From Paenibacillaceae bacterium (GTDB lineage Bacteria; Bacillota; Bacilli; Paenibacillales; YIM-B00363): a DNA stretch of 29,398 nt. The translations under genes and the position numbers were made by a program. Location of the stretch: contig JAGWXQ010000001.1 of NCBI GenBank assembly GCA_018969805.1, positions 1 to 29,398 on the forward strand. The letters are read 5' to 3'. A model generated the notes under the pieces. It searched no databases. It was given only the letters and a program-made list of their open reading frames with translations, and had not been told where the DNA came from. Positions 23,031 to 29,398 of this stretch are shown in pieces (within the stretch, counting starts at the first letter, position 1; each line of letters opens with the position of its first letter).

Positions 23031-23844
23031 CGCCGCCACCGTCGTGCGTCAGTGCTTGTGCGAGCGCGACGACCATCGCCCCCATCCGTTCGTGGGGGGG
23101 GGCGACGATGCGCTGTACGCCCCACTCCGTCAGTGCTTCTTTTGTCACGTGTCCGACTGCGGTCGCGTATACATCGCCAAAAGCGTCCACGAGTGCCTGC
23201 TCTTGCTGACACGCCAGTGCGTGCGCAAACAAAAACTGCACTTGTGGCACGCTCGTAAAACATACGGCATCGACATCCCGCTGCATGATCGCTTCCATCG
23301 CCTCGTGCAATACGTCAGATGGCGGACTTTCATGCACATACGGCATCAGCGGAGTCCATATCCCACCGCGCGCACGAACAAACTGCTCCAGCGCACGCGC
23401 TTGTGTCCCATGCAGCTGCACGAGCACGGGTGCGCCGTCCCACACCACGTCGCCCATCGCCTCCATAAGCCCACGCGTCGATCCATCCGCATCGGTCACA
23501 TACGGCACGACGTCCAACGTCCTGAGTGCCGCCCGCGTCTTATACCCGCGCGCTGCGACGCGGTGTGTGCGCATCCACGATCGCCACTGCTGCGCAAACC
23601 CATGCAGCTCCATCGCCTCATCGACGGCACGCACGCCCATCCCTGTCGTCCAAATGCTCTCACACATGCCGCGATCGATCGCATCGCAGACGACATCGAC
23701 GATGCGTTGCGCATCGACAAATGACGTCCCTTGCAGCGCACACGCGCGCACGTGTGCCCCTTGATGCTGCAACAACGCAACCATTTCCTCCACTTTGCGC
23801 GAGGCAGCGAGCATGACGGTGCGTCCTGCAAGCCGCGCACTCAT
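23023..23844 (-). CDS. hemD: uroporphyrinogen-III synthase
   Basis: A 273-aa HemD family protein that closes hydroxymethylbilane to uroporphyrinogen III, the common precursor of siroheme and heme. The sequence has the loose two-domain pattern of the family (SARLAGRTVMLAASRKVEEM at the start; AVCFTSVPQVQFLF and YATAVGHVTKEALTEWGV in the second half). HemD proteins are poorly conserved, so the call uses pattern and context. The ATG at 23844 overlaps the cysC stop by 4 bp. A second, partial HemD-like domain is fused to CobA in the same operon. Confidence 0.85.
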   Translation of the reverse strand: MSARLAGRTVMLAASRKVEEMVALLQHQGAHVRACALQGTSFVDAQRIVDVVCDAIDRGMCESIWTTGMGVRAVDEAMELHGFAQQWRSWMRTHRVAARGYKTRAALRTLDVVPYVTDADGSTRGLMEAMGDVVWDGAPVLVQLHGTQARALEQFVRARGGIWTPLMPYVHESPPSDVLHEAMEAIMQRDVDAVCFTSVPQVQFLFAHALACQQEQALVDAFGDVYATAVGHVTKEALTEWGVQRIVAPPHERMGAMVVALAQALTHDGGGDG

Positions 23845-24428
23845 GTGATCCAACCGCGCAGCGCGTCCTTGATCGTGTGTACGCACTGCTGCAATGACCC
23901 CGCCTCGGTATCAACGACGACGTTTGGTGCCTCTGGAGGCTCATACGGGGACGATATGCCAGTAAAGTGGGCGATTTCGCCTTTGACCGCTTTCGCATAC
24001 AGCCCTTTGGGATCTCTGTCCATGCACGTTTGTATCGCGCACTGTACGTATACTTCTATCCATTGGTGTTCCCCAATGATCTGTTTTGCCCGTTCGCGGT
24101 CCTCACGAAATGGGGAAATAAATGCTGTAATGACGATGAGTCCCGCATCGGAAAACAGTTTGGCGACTTCCGCGATGCGGCGAATGTTTTCTTGGCGGTC
24201 TTCTGCGGTAAACCCAAGTCCGTTGTTCAGTCCGTGGCGGACGTTGTCCCCGTCAAGGACGTACGTGTGGGTTCCTTCTTGAAACAGTGCCGCATCGAGT
24301 GCATTGGCGATCGTCGATTTGCCCGATCCGGACAAGCCCGTGAGCCACACGACACCGGATTTGTGTCTGTAGCGCGCATTGCGATCCGATCGCGTCACTG
24401 ACTGCGGGTGCCACGTGATGTGGTTCAT
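23841..24428 (-). CDS. cysC: adenylylsulfate (APS) kinase
   Basis: A 195-aa P-loop kinase that phosphorylates APS to PAPS. The P-loop is GLSGSGKS at 31-38; LDGDNVRHGLNNGLGFTAED and FISPFREDRERAK are APS-kinase signatures. Length is standard. The ATG overlaps the sat stop codon by 4 bp and hemD overlaps its own stop by 4 bp, so translation is tightly coupled. As in Bacillus subtilis, it coexists with a CysH of the iron-sulfur type that can use APS directly. Confidence 0.96.
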   Translation of the reverse strand: MNHITWHPQSVTRSDRNARYRHKSGVVWLTGLSGSGKSTIANALDAALFQEGTHTYVLDGDNVRHGLNNGLGFTAEDRQENIRRIAEVAKLFSDAGLIVITAFISPFREDRERAKQIIGEHQWIEVYVQCAIQTCMDRDPKGLYAKAVKGEIAHFTGISSPYEPPEAPNVVVDTEAGSLQQCVHTIKDALRGWIT

Positions 24429-25501
24429 ATGTGTTCACCTGCCATGCCAGAAATGAGCACTTCAATGACTTCACGCCGACTAAACTCTGGCGGAGGAACG
24501 ATGCCTGCTGCGAGCATTTCCCGTACTTTTGTGCCTGAGAGGATGAGTCGATGTGTGCTGTCGTGCGGACACGTCTTCGTCGATGCCATATTGCCACACG
24601 CACGACAATAAAAGCTGTGCTCAAAAAACATCGGCGTAATGCCGAGCTCATCGACGGAGAACGCATCGAAAATGCGCTGCGCATCGTACGTCCCGTAATA
24701 ATTGCCCACACCCGCGTGGTCGCGTCCAACGATAAAATGGGTGCATCCATAATTGCGGCGCACGAGCGCATGAAATACTGCTTCCCGTGGGCCTGCATAG
24801 CGCATCGCTGCTGGAAACACACCGAGCATGACCCGATCGTGCGGATAATATTTTTGCAACAGCACTTCGTAGCTGCGCATGCGCACGTCTGCGGAAATGT
24901 CGTCTGACTTTGTTTCTCCGACGAGCGGATTAAGAAACAGCCCATCGACGATTTCAAGCGCACATTTTTGAATGTACTCGTGGGCACGATGCACAGGATT
25001 GCGCGTTTGAAAGCCGACGATCGTCTTCCATTTGCGGGCAGCAAAGTGCGCCTTCGTCTCCTGTGGATCGAAATAATATGACGCAAATGGCCGATCCGGC
25101 ATGTCGTGCACGCGTTCGACGCGTCCACCGACGTATACGTTCGGACGGGTCATCAATTTGTGCACGCCGGGGTGCTGTACATCGTCTGTCGCATATACGA
25201 GCAACGCTTCTTGTCGTTTGTCTGGGGTGTACACGTCTTCTACGGTCATCTTCGCGTACACGACGCTGCCATACCGAAGATGCAGCACGTCCCCCGTACG
25301 TACGCGCGATGCGGTGTGTGCATCGATCGGCAGCGTGATCGGCAAGCTCCAAATGCTGCCATCTGTCAAGCGCATCCGCGCAACACACGACGTATAATCG
25401 GCTTCGTTCATAAACGATGTCAGTGGTGCGTATGCACCGTTTGTGAGCAACTCCACATCAGATAACGCCATCGCATCGATACACACGTCATGCGTCGTCA
25501 T
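24425..25501 (-). CDS. sat: sulfate adenylyltransferase (ATP sulfurylase)
   Basis: A 358-aa homo-oligomeric ATP sulfurylase that makes APS from sulfate and ATP. FQTRNPVHRAHEYIQK holds the QxRNP and HxxH motifs, FIVGRDHAGVGNYYG is the second active-site motif, and FYCRACGNMAS with a later TCPHD forms a four-ligand zinc-like cluster near the C-terminus. The ATG at 25501 gives the family's N-terminus. The only ribosome site, AAGGAG, is 12 nt upstream, longer than usual. The gene follows cysH by 23 nt. Confidence 0.96.
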   Translation of the reverse strand: MTTHDVCIDAMALSDVELLTNGAYAPLTSFMNEADYTSCVARMRLTDGSIWSLPITLPIDAHTASRVRTGDVLHLRYGSVVYAKMTVEDVYTPDKRQEALLVYATDDVQHPGVHKLMTRPNVYVGGRVERVHDMPDRPFASYYFDPQETKAHFAARKWKTIVGFQTRNPVHRAHEYIQKCALEIVDGLFLNPLVGETKSDDISADVRMRSYEVLLQKYYPHDRVMLGVFPAAMRYAGPREAVFHALVRRNYGCTHFIVGRDHAGVGNYYGTYDAQRIFDAFSVDELGITPMFFEHSFYCRACGNMASTKTCPHDSTHRLILSGTKVREMLAAGIVPPPEFSRREVIEVLISGMAGEHI

Positions 25502-25524
25502 GTTCGTATACCGCTCCTTGTTGT

Positions 25525-26211
25525 TTACCCATCTGCATGCAACCCACATTCGTTTTTCGCATGACCGACCCAACGTCCCGAGCGCGAATCCCCTTGTTCA
25601 CTCGATGGTGCCGTGCACGGCATACAACCAATGCTCGGGTATCCTTGATCGTGGAGCGGATTGTATGGCAAGCGGTGTGTGTTGATGTACATCCAAATGT
25701 CGTCCCACGACCAATGGATGAGCGGGCATATTTTGATTTTCCCAAACTTTGCATCTTCATTGACAAACGCGGTGTTTGCCCGCGATGCCGACTGTTCGCG
25801 GCGCAATCCCGTCATCCACGCCTGTACGCCTGCGAGCGCTTGCTGCATCGGACGCACTTTGCGCAACGTGCAACAGAGCGTTGGATTGTGCTTCCACAGC
25901 TCTGGTCCGTATTGTGCTTCTTGCTCCTCAAGCGTCAGCGATGCCGGGGCACGAATGAGCCTTAAACGCGGATACCGCTCCATGACGCGGTCAATGAGCG
26001 CGAGCGTCTCAGGAAAATGGACATCCGTATCCAAAAACAGCAACCGTGCATCCGGGACGACCGCAGCGATCATATCGATCAATACAACCGCTTCCGCACC
26101 AAAACTGCACGCATACAGCCATTCGTCCCCAAACGTCTCTTGCGTCCAACGGATGACGTCGAGCGCATCTCCGTGCTTGAGGGCCTCATTTGCAGCTGCG
26201 ATATCGATCAT
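25525..26211 (-). CDS. cysH: phosphoadenylyl/adenylyl-sulfate reductase, 4Fe-4S type
   Basis: A 228-aa reductase that uses thioredoxin to reduce APS or PAPS to sulfite. It has the PP-loop start SFGAEAVVLIDM, LFLDTDVHFPETL, the paired cysteines Cys113-Cys114 and Cys196-x2-Cys199 (GCMPCT) that bind a 4Fe-4S cluster, and the C-terminal redox Cys222 in ECGLH. The cluster indicates an enzyme that can act on APS. The ATG at 26211 has AGGAGG 8 nt upstream; the in-frame GTG at 26220 overlaps that site. Confidence 0.95.
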   Translation of the reverse strand: MIDIAAANEALKHGDALDVIRWTQETFGDEWLYACSFGAEAVVLIDMIAAVVPDARLLFLDTDVHFPETLALIDRVMERYPRLRLIRAPASLTLEEQEAQYGPELWKHNPTLCCTLRKVRPMQQALAGVQAWMTGLRREQSASRANTAFVNEDAKFGKIKICPLIHWSWDDIWMYINTHRLPYNPLHDQGYPSIGCMPCTAPSSEQGDSRSGRWVGHAKNECGLHADG

Positions 26212-26229
26212 CGCACGCACCTCCTCTCG

Positions 26230-27546
26230 TCACAATGCCGCATCAAACGCATATGCACCGATCGTACGCGGGCGCACAGCAGCGGGCAACTGCGCGAATA
26301 CCGCTTCTTGCCACGAATGTTCGATCCACACGGTTTCTGCAGTCGGTGTCCTCCAGTATTCGTGCAACGCCCCGAGCACGATCGCATGCGCATGCGCCTC
26401 ACCGTGGTGCACTGTGAGCGTTTGCTCCGTCGCTTTTACCGTTTGCCCCTCCGTTTTTACCGTTTGCCCCTCCGTTTTGGTTGCGCGTAGTCCGTAGTGC
26501 GCAAGCCGCACACGCGCCGTCTCCTCTTCCGCACATACTGCAGCACGAAGGCGACGAATATCGATGTCGTGCGCCACAAGCAACCGTATCGCCGCATCGA
26601 CAGCATACCCGCTTGCAAAAACGATGCACTGCGCCTCCAGCAACCGCGAGACGCACGTCGGCTCATCCGGCAACGCACACGCGCGCAACAACGGACGCAC
26701 GGTGACCGCAGCACCAAGAAATGCCGCCTCAGGCAACGGGTCATCAGCAAACCAATCGTCGGCAAACCGATCATCGTCGCACAGCTGCACAACCGTCTGC
26801 CCATGCAGCGGCAATTGCTCGGCCCACGCCAAGTGCGCGCGCAGACGGACGATGTCCCCGATAACAATAATCGCCGGTGCGCGCACGTGCACCGCCACTT
26901 CCGCAGCCGTCGCAAGCTGCGCCACCGTCGTGTGCTGCATCGGTGTGGCTGCAGCATGGATCAACGCGACGGGCGTATCTGGTCGTTTGCCAGACTGCAT
27001 CAGCGCATTGGCGATGGATTCCATCGCCGCCAGCCCCATATAAATCACGAGCGTCTCCACGTGGGCGTATGCAGCCCAATCGATCGGTCCATGCGGATGA
27101 CAGCGATTTCCCGTGACCACAGCAAACGATGCATTGTAGTCTCTGTGCGTCAGCGGAATGCCCGCATACGCACCCGCTGCCATCGCCGCACTGACCCCCG
27201 GGACGATGACGTACGGAACGCCTGCTGCACGACACGCCTGTGCTTCTTCCCCGACACGCCCAAACACACTCGGGTCGCCCCCTTTGAGGCGTACGACAAA
27301 GTGCCCCCGTTGCGCTTCAGAAATGAGACACGCATTAATTTCTGCCTGCTTCATCGTATGAACATGGGGCTCTTTGCCACAGTAAATGCGCCGCGCCCCC
27401 GTTTTTGCAAACGAAAGTACGTGCGATCCGGCAAGCCGATCGTAGACGACGACATCCGCTTCGCGCAACAACTGCCTGCCCCGCACCGTAATGAGCGACG
27501 CATCCCCTGGTCCTGCACCGACAAACGCTACCCAACCTGGCCGCAT
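26230..27546 (-). CDS. cobA: uroporphyrinogen-III C-methyltransferase fused to a degenerate HemD-like domain
   Basis: A 438-aa protein. Residues 1-250 are a complete SUMT that methylates uroporphyrinogen III twice to precorrin-2: VAFVGAGPGDASLITVRG, VVYDRL, VRLKGGDPSVFGRVGEE and VPGVSAAMAAGAYAGIPLTHR. Residues from about 255 resemble the N-terminal half of HemD (GAAVTVRPLLRA, then CIVFASGYAVDAA). Only about 185 residues remain, and the second half lacks the usual HemD motifs. A tandem KTEGQTV repeat (26445-26486) and a FADD-W-FADD repeat sit inside this part. The ATG at 27546 follows GGGAG by 4 nt; the longer frame overlaps sirB. Confidence 0.92.
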   Translation of the reverse strand: MRPGWVAFVGAGPGDASLITVRGRQLLREADVVVYDRLAGSHVLSFAKTGARRIYCGKEPHVHTMKQAEINACLISEAQRGHFVVRLKGGDPSVFGRVGEEAQACRAAGVPYVIVPGVSAAMAAGAYAGIPLTHRDYNASFAVVTGNRCHPHGPIDWAAYAHVETLVIYMGLAAMESIANALMQSGKRPDTPVALIHAAATPMQHTTVAQLATAAEVAVHVRAPAIIVIGDIVRLRAHLAWAEQLPLHGQTVVQLCDDDRFADDWFADDPLPEAAFLGAAVTVRPLLRACALPDEPTCVSRLLEAQCIVFASGYAVDAAIRLLVAHDIDIRRLRAAVCAEEETARVRLAHYGLRATKTEGQTVKTEGQTVKATEQTLTVHHGEAHAHAIVLGALHEYWRTPTAETVWIEHSWQEAVFAQLPAAVRPRTIGAYAFDAAL

Positions 27547-27566
27547 CGCTCTCCCACTTTCCGCAA

Positions 27567-28322
27567 TTACCCCGCTGCTTTTGCACACACGGAGTCGATT
27601 TTTGACCACAACCACTGCACAAACATCGGTTCATCGGCAAACGGTGTCGCACAATACTGATGCGCAATATGCGTCAGCATCGACGGAATTTTTGTAGACA
27701 AAAAATACCCTGGACAAATAAACAGCGGCATCACCGTCAAATCGCGCCGTTTTGCCAACGCACGTGCGCGCTCTGTCACATTTGCGGGATGCAGCGTCGC
27801 CATCGACACCGCACAAAGCGGGTACGCAGTACGCACGACACGAATAAGCGCATGCATACACGCTTCCCATCGTTGCTGAAACACCGGCACATCACTTCCA
27901 TGCCCGACCAACAACACCGCATCGTCCGCACCGAGTGCAGGCAATTGCGCAACGCGCTGCCGGACGAGTGCAGCCAAAACGCCTTCTTCAAAAAGCGGTT
28001 CGTGCCATACGATGTGCGCATCGTGCGAAATGCGCACAATGTCCGAATCGATCTCCAAAGCCGGTACGACACCGAGCGCATACTGTATTTCATGCACATG
28101 CGTACTGCCCGTCGTCACAAACAAGGGAATGACATGCATCCGATCGACACCACGCTGACACAACGCAAAAACGCCATCGGCGATCGAACGATCAGGCACC
28201 CCTTCCAAAAACCCAATCGCATAAGGGATTGAAAACGATTTGTTTGCGAACATGCGATCGATCGACTGTACCCACTCTGATCGCTGTGAACCGTGGGCAA
28301 TGATGAGCACACCATCGTTCAT
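27567..28322 (-). CDS. sirB: sirohydrochlorin ferrochelatase (CbiX/SirB type)
   Basis: A 251-aa class II chelatase that inserts iron into sirohydrochlorin, the last step to siroheme. It has two tandem CbiX-like halves: GVLIIAHGSQR with VIPLFVTTGSTHVHEI, then LLVGHGSDV with VMPLFICPGYFLSTKIP. The metal-ligand histidines lie in these motifs. The ATG at 28322 overlaps the cysI stop codon in an ATGA arrangement, so its translation is coupled to the enzyme that needs its product. Confidence 0.92.
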   Translation of the reverse strand: MNDGVLIIAHGSQRSEWVQSIDRMFANKSFSIPYAIGFLEGVPDRSIADGVFALCQRGVDRMHVIPLFVTTGSTHVHEIQYALGVVPALEIDSDIVRISHDAHIVWHEPLFEEGVLAALVRQRVAQLPALGADDAVLLVGHGSDVPVFQQRWEACMHALIRVVRTAYPLCAVSMATLHPANVTERARALAKRRDLTVMPLFICPGYFLSTKIPSMLTHIAHQYCATPFADEPMFVQWLWSKIDSVCAKAAG

Positions 28323-29398
28323 TGGTGAAACGCCCGCCCATCTGTGACTTCCGGAACGTGCCCCTTCCGAACAACAAAATCGCCGAACGGCTCGCCCTCC
28401 ATTCGCTCCTGCGCATACGATGCAAGCAACGGTCGCAACAGCGAGACGATGTCTGCCTCCGCCACTTGCTCCCGATACAGTACGTTTAGTCTACGCCCTG
28501 CACAATCCCCGCCAAGATATACGTTGTATTTACCAACCGCACGGCCAGTAAATGCAATTTCTGCCAAAAACGGGCGCGCGCATCCGTTTGGACAACCGGT
28601 CATCCGCGTCACGATCGGCACATCGGCAAGTCCGAGCTCTGCCATCAACGCCTCAATGCGCGTCAGTACGTGCGGCATCGCCCGCTCCGACTCCGCCATC
28701 GCAAGACCACACGTCGGCAACGCGACACACGCAATCGAATGCATGCGCAACGGTGTCACAGACTGCGCAACACCATACTCCGTGAGCAACGCCTCCACGC
28801 GTTCCCGATCCGCAATGCGCCCAATCACAACGTTTTGGTTCGGTGTCAAGCGGAAGTCGCCTGTGTGCTCCTGCGCGATCGCCCGCAAACACGACATCGT
28901 GCGCACCGCATCGTCGTCACAAATGCGGCCATTTTCAACAAACACAGTATAATACCATAACCCATCTGTGCCTTGAATCCATCCGTATCGATCGGCATTG
29001 TGCGCAAACGCATACGGCTTCGGTGCCTCAAGCACACGCCCCCCCATACGCACGCTAAGCTCCTGCACAAACCAATCCAAACCAAGCCGATCAATCGTAT
29101 ACTTCATGCGCGCTACTTTACGTTCTGCTCGATGTCCATAATCACGCTGTATCGCAATGACGTGCCACGCAATATCGTGGACGCACTCCGGTGTCACAAA
29201 CCCAATGCACTTTGCAAGCTGCGGATACGTCCTCTGATCGCCATACGACATGCCCATGCCCCCGCCAACGACGACGTTGTACCCAATGAGTGCACCGTCT
29301 TGCTGGATTGCGATGAATCCAAGGTCTTGCGAAAAAACATCAATGTCGTTTGTCGGGGGCACACAAAATCCGATCTTAAACTTCCGCGGCAAATAATA
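28319..29398 (-). CDS. cysI: assimilatory sulfite reductase hemoprotein subunit, C-terminal part (cut by window edge)
   Basis: The last 359 or so residues of the siroheme/4Fe-4S enzyme that reduces sulfite to sulfide with six electrons. The frame runs off the window; the TTG at 29392 is not a start, since YYLPRKFKIGFCVPP is internal to the family. The cluster and siroheme ligands are C-x5-C in ACVALPTCGLAMAE and C-x3-C in TGCPNGCARP. NDIDVFSQDLGFIA and DFRLTPNQNVVIG are CysI-like. It is the first gene of the operon in view; cysJ and the promoter would lie outside. Confidence 0.96.
   Translation of the reverse strand, partial: YYLPRKFKIGFCVPPTNDIDVFSQDLGFIAIQQDGALIGYNVVVGGGMGMSYGDQRTYPQLAKCIGFVTPECVHDIAWHVIAIQRDYGHRAERKVARMKYTIDRLGLDWFVQELSVRMGGRVLEAPKPYAFAHNADRYGWIQGTDGLWYYTVFVENGRICDDDAVRTMSCLRAIAQEHTGDFRLTPNQNVVIGRIADRERVEALLTEYGVAQSVTPLRMHSIACVALPTCGLAMAESERAMPHVLTRIEALMAELGLADVPIVTRMTGCPNGCARPFLAEIAFTGRAVGKYNVYLGGDCAGRRLNVLYREQVAEADIVSLLRPLLASYAQERMEGEPFGDFVVRKGHVPEVTDGRAFHQ

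Overview
The window looks like chromosome of a Firmicute of class Bacilli. It has AGGAGG-type ribosome binding sites before most genes, sigma-A-type promoters, tRNAs without an encoded CCA, and Bacillus-style neighbourhoods: a YugG/YugH-like regulator-aminotransferase pair, pheS-pheT-zapA close to mutS2, nfo beside a DUF2621 (YneK-like) gene, tRNA-Arg before clpP, and a sulfate-assimilation/siroheme cluster. An MqnC gene suggests menaquinone is made by the futalosine route. The genus cannot be named from the sequence. CGATCG is unusually frequent (about 50 by eye against about 7 expected).

Layout. 1-659: 5' part of a CorA-type Mg transporter (minus), divergent from a plus-strand run metA (homoserine O-acetyltransferase) - metI-type PLP enzyme - mqnC - a short YtxC-like gene (936-4706). 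4675-6476: a minus-strand group of a 27-aa membrane peptide, an Lrp/AsnC regulator and an aminotransferase. 6691-7578: an NAD(P)-binding epimerase, convergent with mutS2 (minus). 10008-10373: a holin-like membrane protein. 10447-14710: zapA, pheT, pheS (minus). 14932-15002: tRNA-Gly(CCC). 15176-15337: a small secreted-peptide gene with its own promoter and terminator. 15375-17482: purU and nfo (minus). 17545-17970: DUF2621 gene. 18043-18519: orphan N-terminal half of an IS630-type transposase. 18621-18702: tRNA-Leu(CAG). 19124-19803: tRNA-Arg(CCG) and clpP. 19924-21840: a 638-aa exported protein I do not recognise, with AT-rich flanks. 22410-29398: a tightly packed minus-strand operon, cysI - sirB - cobA/hemD - cysH - sat - cysC - hemD - sirC, that activates and reduces sulfate and builds siroheme for the sulfite reductase. 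It ends in a strong terminator.

Two ends of the window serve sulfur amino acid synthesis: the right end makes sulfide and the left end (metA-metI) joins sulfur to homoserine. The middle is housekeeping (Phe-tRNA synthetase, ClpP, DNA maintenance).

The most interesting non-gene signal is a pair of about 100-nt elements directly upstream of pheS (14739-14845) and purU (16262-16361). They share a conserved core and nested stems, with at least two compensatory base-pair changes between copies. They could be a cis-regulatory RNA or a repeated structured element; I do not match them to a riboswitch class I know. Second is the small exported peptide gene at 15176-15337, with an upstream direct repeat.
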